A stretch of 64,000 nucleotides of DNA from Oscillospiraceae bacterium (GCA_024684395.1 JAIKWY010000044.1:1-64000); one strand, 5' to 3'. Shown: positions 16,554 to 24,871, counted from the first letter of the stretch. A program made the numbers and translations. Notes: generated from the letters alone by a model not told the origin.

Positions 16554-17414
16554 ATGCAAAATCGTAAAAAATCCCTCTCTGTCCTCGGCGTGTTCCTCAT
16601 GGTGGCAGCGGTCATCAGCTTCATCGCATTCTATTTCAGCGTGATGATCGGCAACCAGGGCTATACCTATATCGACCCGGACACCCTCGTCCTCGCCCAG
16701 ACACAGGAGATCCCGGAGGGCGCCCCCACAGCCATCATCACCACCACGATGGGCGAGATCCGCTGTGTGCTCTATCCGGAATATGCCCCCCAGACCGTGG
16801 CGCAGTTCGAGCGCCTGGCAGGGGAGGGGTACTATGACAATACCTATGTATTCGAGGCGAAGAACGACGTCTATTTCGCCGCCGGTGCCAAGAATGTGCT
16901 CGGCGACCTCCCCGATGCCGCCACGGAGGAGCAGGAGAAGCTGCCCCGTGAGCTGCACCAGGATCTCTGGCCGTTCAAAGGCGCGCTCTGTGCGATGACC
17001 ACCGCCACGGATACGAGCTTCACCAAGCGCCTTTTCAAGACTGAGGAGAAGTACACCGGCAGCCGCTTCATGCTGCTCGGGTCGGTGGATTTCTCGGATG
17101 AGGAGTTCTTGCAGGAATTTCAGTCCGCATCGGCAAGCGAGGTGCTGGCGGATGCCTTCCTGAGCTGGGGCGGTGTGCCGAATTTCTCCCAGCAGATCGC
17201 CGTGTTCGGACAGACCTATGCAGGGCTTGACGTGGTGGATGCCATCTGCGCCGCACCGTTGCAGGCGGAGCATACCGGCGGCTATACCCCGCCGATGGAG
17301 GACATCCAGATCCTCTCCGTCACGATCTCGACCTACGGCGAAGAGGATGCCGCCATGAATGAGCTCCCTGCCGTGGAGCATCATGAATTTGCGACAGAAG
17401 CCGCTACAGAGTAA
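16554..17414 (+). CDS. Membrane-anchored cyclophilin-type peptidyl-prolyl isomerase, divergent
   Basis: A basic start and one hydrophobic segment (residues 10-33) anchor a cyclophilin-like domain facing outward. ITTTMGEIRCVLYPEYAPQTVAQFERLAGEGYYDNT matches the opening strands of the family, and VFGQTYAGLDVVDAI the closing part. The usual FHRV active-site arginine region is replaced by YVFEAKNDVYFAAG, so isomerase activity is doubtful. It may be a chaperone-like relative. The ribosome site is AAGGAG. A second, better conserved cyclophilin lies at 18842. Confidence 0.8.
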   Translation: MQNRKKSLSVLGVFLMVAAVISFIAFYFSVMIGNQGYTYIDPDTLVLAQTQEIPEGAPTAIITTTMGEIRCVLYPEYAPQTVAQFERLAGEGYYDNTYVFEAKNDVYFAAGAKNVLGDLPDAATEEQEKLPRELHQDLWPFKGALCAMTTATDTSFTKRLFKTEEKYTGSRFMLLGSVDFSDEEFLQEFQSASASEVLADAFLSWGGVPNFSQQIAVFGQTYAGLDVVDAICAAPLQAEHTGGYTPPMEDIQILSVTISTYGEEDAAMNELPAVEHHEFATEAATE

Positions 17415-17420
17415 TAGCAG

Positions 17421-17448
17421 AAAGCCAGACAATGCGTCTGGCTTTTTT
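17421..17448 (+). terminator. Terminator after the divergent cyclophilin
   Basis: A 10-bp stem AAAGCCAGAC / GTCTGGCTTT with an AATGC loop runs into TTTTTT. Confidence 0.9.
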
Positions 17449-17816
17449 CTGTCATAGCGGCGAAGCCCAATCTCGTTTTTTTGCTCAAGCTTTTTTTCCG
17501 TAAAAAAGCTTGCAGGGGTCAAGGGGGCAGCGCCCCCTTGTCGCCGTCCGCAGACGGCGAAATCCTTGGGGGCAAGGGGGCGCAGCCCCCAAAACCACCG
17601 GAGGGCGCTCTGCAAGGGGTGAATTTGAAAAACAGTCCAGTGGACTGTTTTTCAAAGAGGGGACGCTCTGCAAGAGAGAGCGTCCCCTACCCCGCCTCCG
17701 AGGATGCCTATCCTCGCCGCTAAGCGGCGACACACTCATCCGCCATCTAACCCCTTTTCGCCATCCTGCACAAACCGCCGCCCCAACATTTATACATTTC
17801 ACCCATGAAAAACCCC
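17449..17816. repeat. Hairpin-dense intergenic region
   Basis: There is no gene here. The stretch packs many inverted repeats: AAGCTTTTTTT/AAAAAAGCTT near 17488; CAAGGGGGC/GCCCCCTTG near 17520; CGCCGTC/GACGGCG near 17542; GGGGGC/GCCCCC near 17570; a 27-nt near-perfect palindrome at 17627-17653 (arms GAAAAACAGTCCA); GGGGACGCTCT/AGAGCGTCCCC near 17660-17690; and CGCCGC/GCGGCG near 17715. Its left part (CGGCGAAGCCC-ATCTCGTTT) recurs near 48897, so it is a composite of repeat modules. Confidence 0.6.
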
Positions 17817-17845
17817 TTGACAAATCCCCAACTGTATGCTATACT
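17817..17845 (+). promoter_or_regulatory. Promoter of the six-TM membrane protein gene
   Basis: TTGACA (17817-17822), a 17-bp spacer and TATACT (17840-17845). From here through the start region it closely resembles the GntR/ABC promoter at 25753-25806. Confidence 0.9.
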
Positions 17846-17851
17846 ATAACT

Positions 17852-17870
17852 GTACTAAGACGGATAGTAC
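17852..17870. promoter_or_regulatory. Candidate GntR-family operator
   Basis: A perfect palindrome GTACTA-N7-TAGTAC at the expected transcription start. The same site, with TAATAC in the right arm, is at 25788-25806 in front of the GntR gene, so that repressor is the likely binder. Confidence 0.6.
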
Positions 17871-17919
17871 AGATAACACACGAGAATGTGCCACCGGCAC
17901 AATCAGAAGGGAGCATATC

Positions 17920-18624
17920 ATGGCAAGCACAAAGAACACATTCTGGAACAGGACAAAATTCCTCTGGATCGGCGGCATCATCGGCGTGGTACAGCAGCTG
18001 CTCGGGCGGCTCGACTTCTATCTGTACAGAGGGCATGACGTTTTCAGCTTCTCCGGGATCCTCGGGATCCTCTCCTTCTATGCCATGTTCATCATGATCA
18101 TCATGAAGCGGGATGTCCCGGCAAAGCAGCAGTTCAAGGATCTGTTCCTCTTCTTCCTGGGACTGGATTTCTTCTATTATTTATATGTATTTGTCCTCGA
18201 ACTGGCAAAGTACCTGCTGATGGACACTCACCCGGACGCTCTGTCGCTCTATTTCACCAACTCCCTCGGCGAGACCTTTGATTTCGTCAAGTGGACGCTC
18301 ATCGGCACCGCTGCGGGCGTGTGGGTCGCCTGCGCCACGAAGTGCAGAGAGAAGAACAACCACATCGCATTCGGGCTGATGCTTGTCCCGCTGTTCGCCA
18401 TCATCCTGTTTGAGCTCGTGATGTACTCCGGCAACCTGTACCACTACACCGTGCAGGAATACAGACGCTTCAACGACCTCCCGCTGCCGGAAAACAGCTT
18501 CTATTCCTGCGAGATCGCCGAGTTCCTCACCGCCCTGGCAGCGCTGATCACCGGCGTCCGCCTCTATCTGCTCCGGAAGCCTGCGCTCCCGTTCCGCAGA
18601 CCCCGCACCGGCGTCCCTGCATAA
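17920..18624 (+). CDS. Hypothetical multi-pass membrane protein, 234 aa
   Basis: About six hydrophobic segments can be seen (near residues 14-33, 42-62, 74-95, 118-138, 148-168 and 205-222), with aromatic-rich stretches such as LFLFFLGLDFFYYLYVFVLELA. No transporter or enzyme signature was recognised. The ATG at 17920 follows GAAGGGAG; the frame stays open upstream through the promoter, which rules out longer starts. Its promoter and operator match those of the GntR/ABC operon, suggesting shared regulation. Confidence 0.75.
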   Translation: MASTKNTFWNRTKFLWIGGIIGVVQQLLGRLDFYLYRGHDVFSFSGILGILSFYAMFIMIIMKRDVPAKQQFKDLFLFFLGLDFFYYLYVFVLELAKYLLMDTHPDALSLYFTNSLGETFDFVKWTLIGTAAGVWVACATKCREKNNHIAFGLMLVPLFAIILFELVMYSGNLYHYTVQEYRRFNDLPLPENSFYSCEIAEFLTALAALITGVRLYLLRKPALPFRRPRTGVPA

Positions 18625-18643
18625 GATACTACATATCCTCCTT

Positions 18644-18685
18644 AAAGCTGCGAAGCATACTGTTGCTCCGCAGCTTTTCCTTTTT
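18644..18685 (+). terminator. Terminator after the six-TM protein gene
   Basis: A 9-bp stem AAAGCTGCG / CGCAGCTTT with a 16-nt loop, followed by TCCTTTTT. Confidence 0.75.
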
Positions 18686-18766
18686 ACCAGCCATAAAATT
18701 TCCACAAGGTTTGCACCGATGTGGAATGTAAAGTTGGGACTTTTTTCTAAACAGTCGGCAATCTAC

Positions 18767-18795
18767 TTTACAAATCCGACGTTATGATGTATAAT
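18767..18795 (+). promoter_or_regulatory. Promoter of the lipoprotein cyclophilin gene
   Basis: TTTACA (18767-18772), a 17-bp spacer and TATAAT (18790-18795), 46 bp before the start codon. Confidence 0.8.
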
Positions 18796-18841
18796 AGGAT
18801 AATAGGATCATTCTACCCATCAGAAGAAAGAGGTGTGCGCT

Positions 18842-19588
18842 TTGAAGCACCGTGTATTTGCGGCAGGCATCTGTGCCGCTATGCTCTGCGGTATCCTGAC
18901 CGGATGCGGACAGAAGCAGATACAGCTCCAGGAGCTGCCCATCCTGAATTATACAGCTCCGGAGATCGGTGATCCGATCGTCACCATCCATGTCAAGGAC
19001 TACGGCGATGTCAAGATCCGGCTGTTTGCCGAACAGCTCCCGGAGGCATGTGAGAACTTTACCACCCTCGCTGAACAGGGCTATTATGACGAGATGATCT
19101 TCCACCGTGTCGTGAAGGATTTCATGATCCAGAGCGGCGACCCCAAGGGCGACGGCACCGGCGGTGCAAGCATCTGGGGCGGCATGTTCAATGCCGGTAT
19201 GGATAACCAGCTCATCAACCTCCCCGGCGCACTCGGCTACGGCAACGGCGGCTCGCTCGATACCGCCAACAGCCAGTTCTATATCGTGACCGGTGAGCCT
19301 GTCACGGAAGAAGACCTCAAGGCACAGACCGAAAGCAAGGGCATCTACTACACGGCAGAATCCCGCCAGCTGTATGAGCAGTACGGCGGCGCTCCGTGGC
19401 TCGATACCCGCTATACCGTCTTCGGACAGGTCATTGACGGGCTGGACATCGTCTATGCCATCTCCGAAGTGCCTGTGAACAAAACCAACAACAAGCCCAA
19501 AGAGGCTGTTTACATCGAAAGTGTGACCGTAGAACAATACGACGGCAGTGAGATCCGCTTTTATCCGGCGGATTACGGCCTGGAATAA
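18842..19588 (+). CDS. Peptidyl-prolyl cis-trans isomerase, cyclophilin-type lipoprotein
   Basis: A TTG start at 18842 is chosen because GAGG ends 8 nt upstream; the in-frame GTG at 18833 overlaps that ribosome site. The product has 248 aa, a lipoprotein signal peptide with lipobox LTGC, then a full cyclophilin domain. VTIHVKDYGDVKIRLFAEQ is followed by the active-site FHRVVKDFMIQSGDP, GTGG, and SQFYIVTG near the substrate pocket. It likely folds exported proteins at the membrane surface. The gene may be cotranscribed with murA 50 bp downstream. Confidence 0.9.
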   Translation: MKHRVFAAGICAAMLCGILTGCGQKQIQLQELPILNYTAPEIGDPIVTIHVKDYGDVKIRLFAEQLPEACENFTTLAEQGYYDEMIFHRVVKDFMIQSGDPKGDGTGGASIWGGMFNAGMDNQLINLPGALGYGNGGSLDTANSQFYIVTGEPVTEEDLKAQTESKGIYYTAESRQLYEQYGGAPWLDTRYTVFGQVIDGLDIVYAISEVPVNKTNNKPKEAVYIESVTVEQYDGSEIRFYPADYGLE

Positions 19589-19638
19589 GGAGCAGATACA
19601 GAAACACACTGCTCCCGGAAAGAGGAGAGATTACCAAG

Positions 19639-20976
19639 GTGGACAAATTTGTAATCCAGGGCGGGAACCGCCTCATAGGTGATATTTATGTCTCCGGTGC
19701 CAAAAATTCCGTGGTGGCGCTGCTCCCGGCAACGCTGCTGCTCGATGTGTCCTGCATCATCGAAAATGTACCGGATATCAGCGATGTCAAGATCTGCCTG
19801 ACAATTTTGCAGGAACTCGGCGCAACGGTGGAGAAGCTCCGTGAGGGCACCTACCGCATCTCGACCGTCGATGTCACCAGCACGGAAGTCCCCGCAGAGC
19901 TTGCACGGAAGATGCGTGCATCCTATTACTTCCTGGGCGCACTGCTCGGGCGTTCCCATCGTGCGGTAGCTGCCATGCCCGGCGGCTGCAATCTCGGTGA
20001 ACGTCCGATCGACCAGCATCTGCTGGCATTTGAAGCGCTCGGTGCCGAGACCACGCTCATCAAGAAGATCGACAACGACGGCACAGCGTTCATCGACGCT
20101 GTAGAGCTGAAAGCGCCGATCCTGTACGGCAATACCGTCAGCCTGAACGTGGTATCCGTGGGTGCGACCATGAACGCCATCCTTGCCGCTGTCAAGGCGG
20201 ATGGTACGACCATCATCGAAAACTGCGCCAGAGAGCCGCACATCGTGGATCTGGCGAATTTCCTGAACTATATGGGTGCGCACATCAGCGGTGCCGGCAC
20301 CCACAAGATCACCATCGAGGGCGTGCCGAAGCTCATCGGCAACGATGCACTCGAAGGCTCCGTGGAAGAGCGCACCTATGCGGTCGTTCCCGATCAGATC
20401 GAGGCAGGCACCTTCATGGTCGCCGCTGCCGCAACACGGGGCGACGTGCTAATCCACGGCGTGATCCCGCATCATATGAAGGACATCGCCGAGCGCCTTG
20501 TGGAATGCGGCGTGACGGTGGAGGAAGTCGAGCGTGATGACGAGGTCTGTATCCGTGTCAGCGTCTCCGAGAACCGCCGCCTTCGTCCGACCAACATCAA
20601 GACCGAGCCGTACCCCGGCTTTCCGACCGATATGCAGCCCCAGATGGCAGCGCTCCTGTGCATCGTGGACGGGCAGAGCAATATCTCCGAGCAGGTGTGG
20701 GAGGATCGTTTCCGCTATGTGGCGGAGCTGCGTCTGATGGGCGCACAGATCAACACGACCCACGACGGCGCCATCATCTTCGGCGTACCCGGTCTGCACG
20801 GTGCCAAGGTCAAGGCATGTGACCTGCGTGCAGGTGCTGCCATGATCATCGCCGGACTTGCCGCTGACGGCACGACCGAGATCACCGACATCTATCATAT
20901 CGAGCGTGGCTATTCCAACATCGTGGAGAAGCTCCGCGGCATCGGTGCGGATATGAGGCGTATCAGCGAGGACTGA
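19639..20976 (+). CDS. murA: UDP-N-acetylglucosamine 1-carboxyvinyltransferase (MurA)
   Basis: MurA transfers enolpyruvate from PEP to UDP-GlcNAc, the first committed step of peptidoglycan synthesis. The protein has 445 aa, starts with GTG and has GAGGAGA about 10 nt upstream. Family marks include GGNRLIGDIYVSGAKNSVVALLPA, RKMRASYYFLGALLGR and the catalytic cysteine at residue 117 in PGGCNLGERPID, with GFPTDMQPQM in the second half. The Cys form is the fosfomycin target. murD lies apart at 41.6 kb. Confidence 0.96.
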   Translation: MDKFVIQGGNRLIGDIYVSGAKNSVVALLPATLLLDVSCIIENVPDISDVKICLTILQELGATVEKLREGTYRISTVDVTSTEVPAELARKMRASYYFLGALLGRSHRAVAAMPGGCNLGERPIDQHLLAFEALGAETTLIKKIDNDGTAFIDAVELKAPILYGNTVSLNVVSVGATMNAILAAVKADGTTIIENCAREPHIVDLANFLNYMGAHISGAGTHKITIEGVPKLIGNDALEGSVEERTYAVVPDQIEAGTFMVAAAATRGDVLIHGVIPHHMKDIAERLVECGVTVEEVERDDEVCIRVSVSENRRLRPTNIKTEPYPGFPTDMQPQMAALLCIVDGQSNISEQVWEDRFRYVAELRLMGAQINTTHDGAIIFGVPGLHGAKVKACDLRAGAAMIIAGLAADGTTEITDIYHIERGYSNIVEKLRGIGADMRRISED

Positions 20977-20989
20977 AAGAAGGCTGGAT

Positions 20990-22624
20990 ATGAAAAAACT
21001 GACAGCACTTTTGCTGGCATGCTGCGTCGTTCTTTGCGGATGCAGCAAAAAGGCGCCCGCTCCGGAGAGCACACCGGCGCCCACAGAGACCACAGAGACC
21101 ACAACGGCAGCCGTGACTGAAACGGCTGCCGAAACTACAGAAGCCCCTACAGAGCCGCCTGCACAGGATACAGAGACCGCCTACTGGCACCATCCCGATC
21201 TGTCCCTTGAAGAGGCGCTCTCGTGCTATCTGCACCCTGATACGGTGGGGCAGTATTACAGCATGCGGCTGCCCTCCCTGGCAGAAGATGCGTGGCTGTA
21301 TGAGACCTCCGCCTTTGACGCCGATCTGTTCAGTGATATTTTCGAGGAAAACCTCCCGCAGGATCATCGGGACGAGATCCAGAGCTACTCTAAGGAGCAG
21401 TTTGGCAAGGACATGAGCGAGCTCCTTCAGGAGGACAAGTCTACAGAGACGTATGAGATGGTAAAGCAGTGGGCGCAGTCGGTGGATCCGCATACGCTGA
21501 CGGACTGGCAGTACCTGATCTATTATGAGGTATATGTCGATCGTTCCGCAGAAGCTGCAAGGCTGGAAGCGGCCCGTCTCAGAGAGATGCCGGTGCAGGA
21601 ATTATCTGCGGGCGATCTTTATGGTCTGATCTCGCGGCTGGACTGGGTCTACACGGATATAGAGCAACTGGATGTACTGGAGATCACGCTCCCGATCACG
21701 CAGCGCTGCCGGGAGTTCCTTGCGCAGCCGTATTATGCCGAAAAGCTGCCGGAGCATCTGGCAGAGCACGGCATCGGCAGCAGCGCAGACGCTGCCCTTC
21801 CGCAGACCTGGGAGCTGGATGCGTCCAATACCGCAGAATGGTATGCGACCTATGCGGCCTCTGTGAAAGAGTTTCTGGACAAGTATCCCTCCGGTACAGA
21901 CTCCTATGTACCGGACACGCTCGAACCAGTCGCTGCCAAGCTCCTGATGAATTCTGATCCTTACTACCTTGCGGATTATCCGAGCTGGAGGGAAATGCCG
22001 GATGACCTGCCGTATCTGCCGGAGGTCACGGAGGTGCGCTACCTCATCGTTGACCGGCAGGAGGACGGCGATCCGCTGCCGAAGCTCCTGCAAAATGAGG
22101 AGCTCTTCGCCTGCTATGTACCGGGTGACGGCTGGCTCTTCCATCTGTACAACGCCAACTATGACGACTATCTCGATCCTGTGTCCAACGGCGAAAAGCG
22201 CACGGCAAGGGAGCTCTTGCAATGCGCCCGCAATGCTCTGGCAGAGCTCGGTGCCGACAAGAAGCCTGGCTGCTACAGCAGCGAACCGGAATGCAGCGTG
22301 AATCCCGATGCGGATTTCGACAATGCGCTGTTTGAAAAGAAACTCCGGGCGGAATTTCCGGAGCTCGACAACTACCGGTATGTGATCGTCGTGAACAAGG
22401 ATTCTGCGCACGCTGCGATCCAGCGGAAGGATACGGAGCTGACGCCGTGCATCGGCCTGGCACGGTACATGGCAGGCTCTAACACCTACTACGGTGAAAA
22501 CTGCACCGATGCCTCCTTCCTGCTCGCAACCCCTGACAACTACGGGAACACGCCCCTTGCTCATGCACTTGATTTTGAGGCGGTCAGTGACATCCTGATG
22601 GACAATTACGGCTTATTATTCTGA
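20990..22624 (+). CDS. Hypothetical lipoprotein, 544 aa
   Basis: There is a signal peptide with lipobox LCGC (Cys near residue 18), then a Thr/Glu/Pro/Ala-rich spacer (residues 24-63), typical of a cell-wall-spanning linker. A large acidic, Tyr- and Trp-rich body follows, with no motif I recognise; helices dominate in the middle and the last 130 residues look more mixed. It starts 13 nt after murA and is probably cotranscribed. An extracellular location is well supported; the function is unknown. Confidence 0.8.
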   Translation: MKKLTALLLACCVVLCGCSKKAPAPESTPAPTETTETTTAAVTETAAETTEAPTEPPAQDTETAYWHHPDLSLEEALSCYLHPDTVGQYYSMRLPSLAEDAWLYETSAFDADLFSDIFEENLPQDHRDEIQSYSKEQFGKDMSELLQEDKSTETYEMVKQWAQSVDPHTLTDWQYLIYYEVYVDRSAEAARLEAARLREMPVQELSAGDLYGLISRLDWVYTDIEQLDVLEITLPITQRCREFLAQPYYAEKLPEHLAEHGIGSSADAALPQTWELDASNTAEWYATYAASVKEFLDKYPSGTDSYVPDTLEPVAAKLLMNSDPYYLADYPSWREMPDDLPYLPEVTEVRYLIVDRQEDGDPLPKLLQNEELFACYVPGDGWLFHLYNANYDDYLDPVSNGEKRTARELLQCARNALAELGADKKPGCYSSEPECSVNPDADFDNALFEKKLRAEFPELDNYRYVIVVNKDSAHAAIQRKDTELTPCIGLARYMAGSNTYYGENCTDASFLLATPDNYGNTPLAHALDFEAVSDILMDNYGLLF

Positions 22625-22636
22625 AGATCCCTTTCT

Positions 22637-22673
22637 GTATTGCATCCCGCCTCCGGAGGGAATGCAATACGGA
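22637..22673 (+). terminator. Inverted repeat after the 544-aa lipoprotein gene
   Basis: A long inverted repeat TGTATTGCAT / ATGCAATACG surrounds a CCTCCGGAGG core; only a weak T-rich tract (GTTGTTTTTTG, 22678-22688) follows. It probably terminates or attenuates. Confidence 0.55.
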
Positions 22674-22736
22674 AATAGTTGTTTTTTGAAAGAGCAGATT
22701 CCGGACAGAAACAGAAGATTCTAAAAGGTGAGAGCT

Positions 22737-23522
22737 ATGGCAAAATTTTATCCCCTGTTCAGCTCGAGCAGCGGCAATGCTTCCTACATCGGCGGCAGGA
22801 ATGCGGGCATTTTAGTCGATGCCGGCGCAAGCTGCAAGAAGCTGGTGAATGCGCTCGAGACCAACGGTCTGCAAAAGGAATGCGTGAAGGGCATCTTCAT
22901 CACGCATACCCATTCCGACCACACCAAGGGGCTGCGGGTGCTCGCCGGGAAGCTGAAAGTCCCGGTCTACGGCACCGAGGATACCCTCAAGGTGCTCGAA
23001 CATGACGGGCAGATCCCCGCAGGCGTGGAGACCGTGCCGATCGAGACCGGCGCCATCGAATGCGGCGGCTGCGAGGTGCTCGCCTTCCCGACCATGCACG
23101 ATGCGCCCGGGAGCTGCGGCTACCGGATCCATACGGAAGATGACAAATACTGCGCCGTCTGCACCGATCTCGGCGTGGTGACGCCTGTCGTGCGGAATGC
23201 GCTCACAGGCTGTGATATGGTGCTGCTCGAAGCGAATTATGACATCGAGATGCTGCGCCGGGGTCCCTACCCGCCGGAGCTGAAACGCCGTATCATGTCG
23301 GAATACGGGCATCTGTCCAACAACGACAGCGCCGGCTTTGCGGCTGAGCTCGTCCAGAACGGCACGACCCGGCTGCTGCTCGGGCATCTCTCCCCGCATA
23401 ACAATACCCAGCAGCTCGCCGCACAGGCAGTGCTGGACGGACTGCGGAGCTTCACACAGGGGATGGACTATCTGCTCGGCATCGCACCCGTGGAAACACA
23501 GGGCGGGGCGGTGATCTTCTGA
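22737..23522 (+). CDS. walJ: Metallo-beta-lactamase-fold exonuclease-like protein WalJ/YycJ
   Basis: The 261-aa protein starts with the family signature FYPLFSSSSGNASYIGG and has the metal motif THTHSDHTKGL (HxHxDH) near residue 60, plus later His/Asp ligands (TMHDAPGS, CTDLGVV, GHLSPHNN). YycJ-like proteins are cytoplasmic nucleases or hydrolases tied to cell-wall and DNA metabolism. The ATG at 22737 has AAGG 8 nt upstream; a GTG at 22728 overlaps it. It overlaps rlmH by one base, a pairing common near walRK loci, though walRK is absent here. Confidence 0.9.
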   Translation: MAKFYPLFSSSSGNASYIGGRNAGILVDAGASCKKLVNALETNGLQKECVKGIFITHTHSDHTKGLRVLAGKLKVPVYGTEDTLKVLEHDGQIPAGVETVPIETGAIECGGCEVLAFPTMHDAPGSCGYRIHTEDDKYCAVCTDLGVVTPVVRNALTGCDMVLLEANYDIEMLRRGPYPPELKRRIMSEYGHLSNNDSAGFAAELVQNGTTRLLLGHLSPHNNTQQLAAQAVLDGLRSFTQGMDYLLGIAPVETQGGAVIF

Positions 23523-23995
23523 TGCTGGTACAGCTTCTCACCGTCGGCAAGCAGAAAGAGCCGCATCTGACAGCGGCGCAGGATGTCTATCAGAAGCGCC
23601 TGACGCCGTTCTGCAAGTTTGAATTTACCCAGCTCCCCGCCGTGCGCCTGTCCGATAAGCCATCGGAGAAGGAGATCGCCCGTGCGCTGTCGCAGGAGGC
23701 AGATGCCATCCGCAAGGCGGCAAAGGGGACGCTGATCGCCCTTTGTATCGAGGGAAAACAGCTGTCGAGCGAGGAGTTTTCCACGCTCCTGACACAGACG
23801 CTCCCCATGAAGGACAGCGCCGTGACCTTCGTCATCGGCAGCTCGTTCGGACTGGATCCCGCCCTCAAACAGGAGGCATTCCGGCGCATGTCCATGTCCG
23901 AGATGACCTTCCCCCACGCCCTCGCTTCGGTCATGCTCATGGAGCAGATCTACCGGGCATACCAGATCGACAAGGGCACCGGATACCATAAGTAA
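23522..23995 (+). CDS. rlmH: 23S rRNA (pseudouridine1915-N3)-methyltransferase RlmH
   Basis: This SPOUT methyltransferase modifies pseudouridine 1915 in helix 69 of 23S rRNA. It has 157 aa, the standard length. The trefoil-knot SAM site reads FVIGSSFGLDP and MTFPHALASVMLMEQIYRA, and the C terminus GYHK carries the conserved Tyr-His. The start overlaps the walJ stop (TGATG). The stop codon is immediately followed by the hairpin of a family R repeat. Confidence 0.96.
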   Translation: MLVQLLTVGKQKEPHLTAAQDVYQKRLTPFCKFEFTQLPAVRLSDKPSEKEIARALSQEADAIRKAAKGTLIALCIEGKQLSSEEFSTLLTQTLPMKDSAVTFVIGSSFGLDPALKQEAFRRMSMSEMTFPHALASVMLMEQIYRAYQIDKGTGYHK

Positions 23996-24210
23996 GCGGG
24001 GAGCCATTATATTATAAGGAGTCTTTCTCATGAAAAAAGCAATGACGCTGACCTATGAGCGGGGAGCCCCCGCTGGCATCCTGCTTTGAGACTTATGGTG
24101 CTCCGTTTTTCCGACCGCTTGCTCCCAATGCTTCGCAAGGTCGCAAAGCTGAGCAGTTCAAGCCATCGCAGCAAGCTGCTCCTGTGCAGTTTTCTGGTGT
24201 TTTAAATCGC
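23996..24210 (+). repeat. Intergenic repeat family R, copy 1, interrupted by a copied gene start
   Basis: Family R begins directly after a stop codon with a GC hairpin. Here the left arm GCGGGGAGCC is at 23996-24005 and again at 24059-24068. Between them is a 47-bp copy of the downstream gene's ribosome site and first ten codons (24013-24059, repeated at 24222-24268). Removing 24006-24068 restores the uninterrupted hairpin seen at 48711 and 57054. The rest (CTCCCAATGCTTCGCAA, CATCGCAGCAAGCTGCTCC) matches the other copies. Confidence 0.8.
24030..24089 (+). pseudogene. Truncated 5' copy of the radical SAM gene fused to repeat R (19 codons)
   Basis: The copied ribosome site AAGGAG and ATG are intact and are followed by the first ten codons of the gene at 24239. 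The frame then enters the repeat hairpin and stops at TGA (24087-24089), giving MKKAMTLTYE plus nine new residues. It could be translated as a short upstream peptide but cannot be a functional enzyme. Confidence 0.75.
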
Positions 24211-24238
24211 AAATGACATTCTATAAGGAGTCTTTCTC

Positions 24239-24871
24239 ATGAAAAAAGCAATGACGCTGACCTATGAGGTCGGCAATAATCTGTATATCAATGTGACAAA
24301 CCGCTGCTCCTGCGCCTGCACGTTCTGCATCCGCAAGAACGACGACGGCGCTTACGGTTCCGATCCGCTCTGGCTGGAGCATGAGCCGAGCATCGAGGAG
24401 ATGCAGGCAGATCTCCGGAAGCGTGATCTTTCCCGCTATGAGCAGCTTGTATTCTGCGGCTACGGCGAACCGACCATGCGGCTCGGGTTCATCTGCGCAC
24501 TGGCAGCATGGCTCAAAGCAGAATATCCGGGCATCCGGCTGCGGCTGAATACCAATGGTCTGACGGACATCTACATGCCGGAGGAGACCCGTGACAGAAG
24601 CGCTGCCACACAGCTCACAGCGGTGTTCGACAGCTTTTCCGTGAGCCTGAACGGCGGTGATGCGGCGGTATATCAGCGTGTCACCAACCCGCAGGGCGCT
24701 CCGCAGAATGCCTATGAGACGATGCTGCACTTTGCCGCTGCGGTGAAGGAAAGCGGCAGGGAAGTGGCATTCACCGTGGTCGATGTCATCACCTCCGAGG
24801 AGATCGCCGCTGCCCAGCAGCAGGCAGACAAGCTCGGCATCCCGCTGCATGTGCGGAATTATATTTCCTGA
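24239..24871 (+). CDS. Radical SAM protein (TatD-associated type)
   Basis: In 210 aa it has the radical SAM iron-sulfur motif CxxxCxxC within NVTNRCSCACTFCIRK (near residues 20-33), then the GE motif in FCGYGEPTMRL, and LRLNTNGL and FSVSLNGG of the half TIM barrel. The short size and the NLYINVTNRC start fit the TatD-family-associated radical SAM group, whose product is not known. No tatD gene is beside it here. A 47-bp copy of its start lies 209 bp upstream. Confidence 0.88.
   Translation: MKKAMTLTYEVGNNLYINVTNRCSCACTFCIRKNDDGAYGSDPLWLEHEPSIEEMQADLRKRDLSRYEQLVFCGYGEPTMRLGFICALAAWLKAEYPGIRLRLNTNGLTDIYMPEETRDRSAATQLTAVFDSFSVSLNGGDAAVYQRVTNPQGAPQNAYETMLHFAAAVKESGREVAFTVVDVITSEEIAAAQQQADKLGIPLHVRNYIS

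Noticed and set aside
24030-24089. Alternative true start for the radical SAM gene
   Set aside because: The frame stops after 19 codons inside the repeat; the second copy at 24239 leads into the full enzyme.
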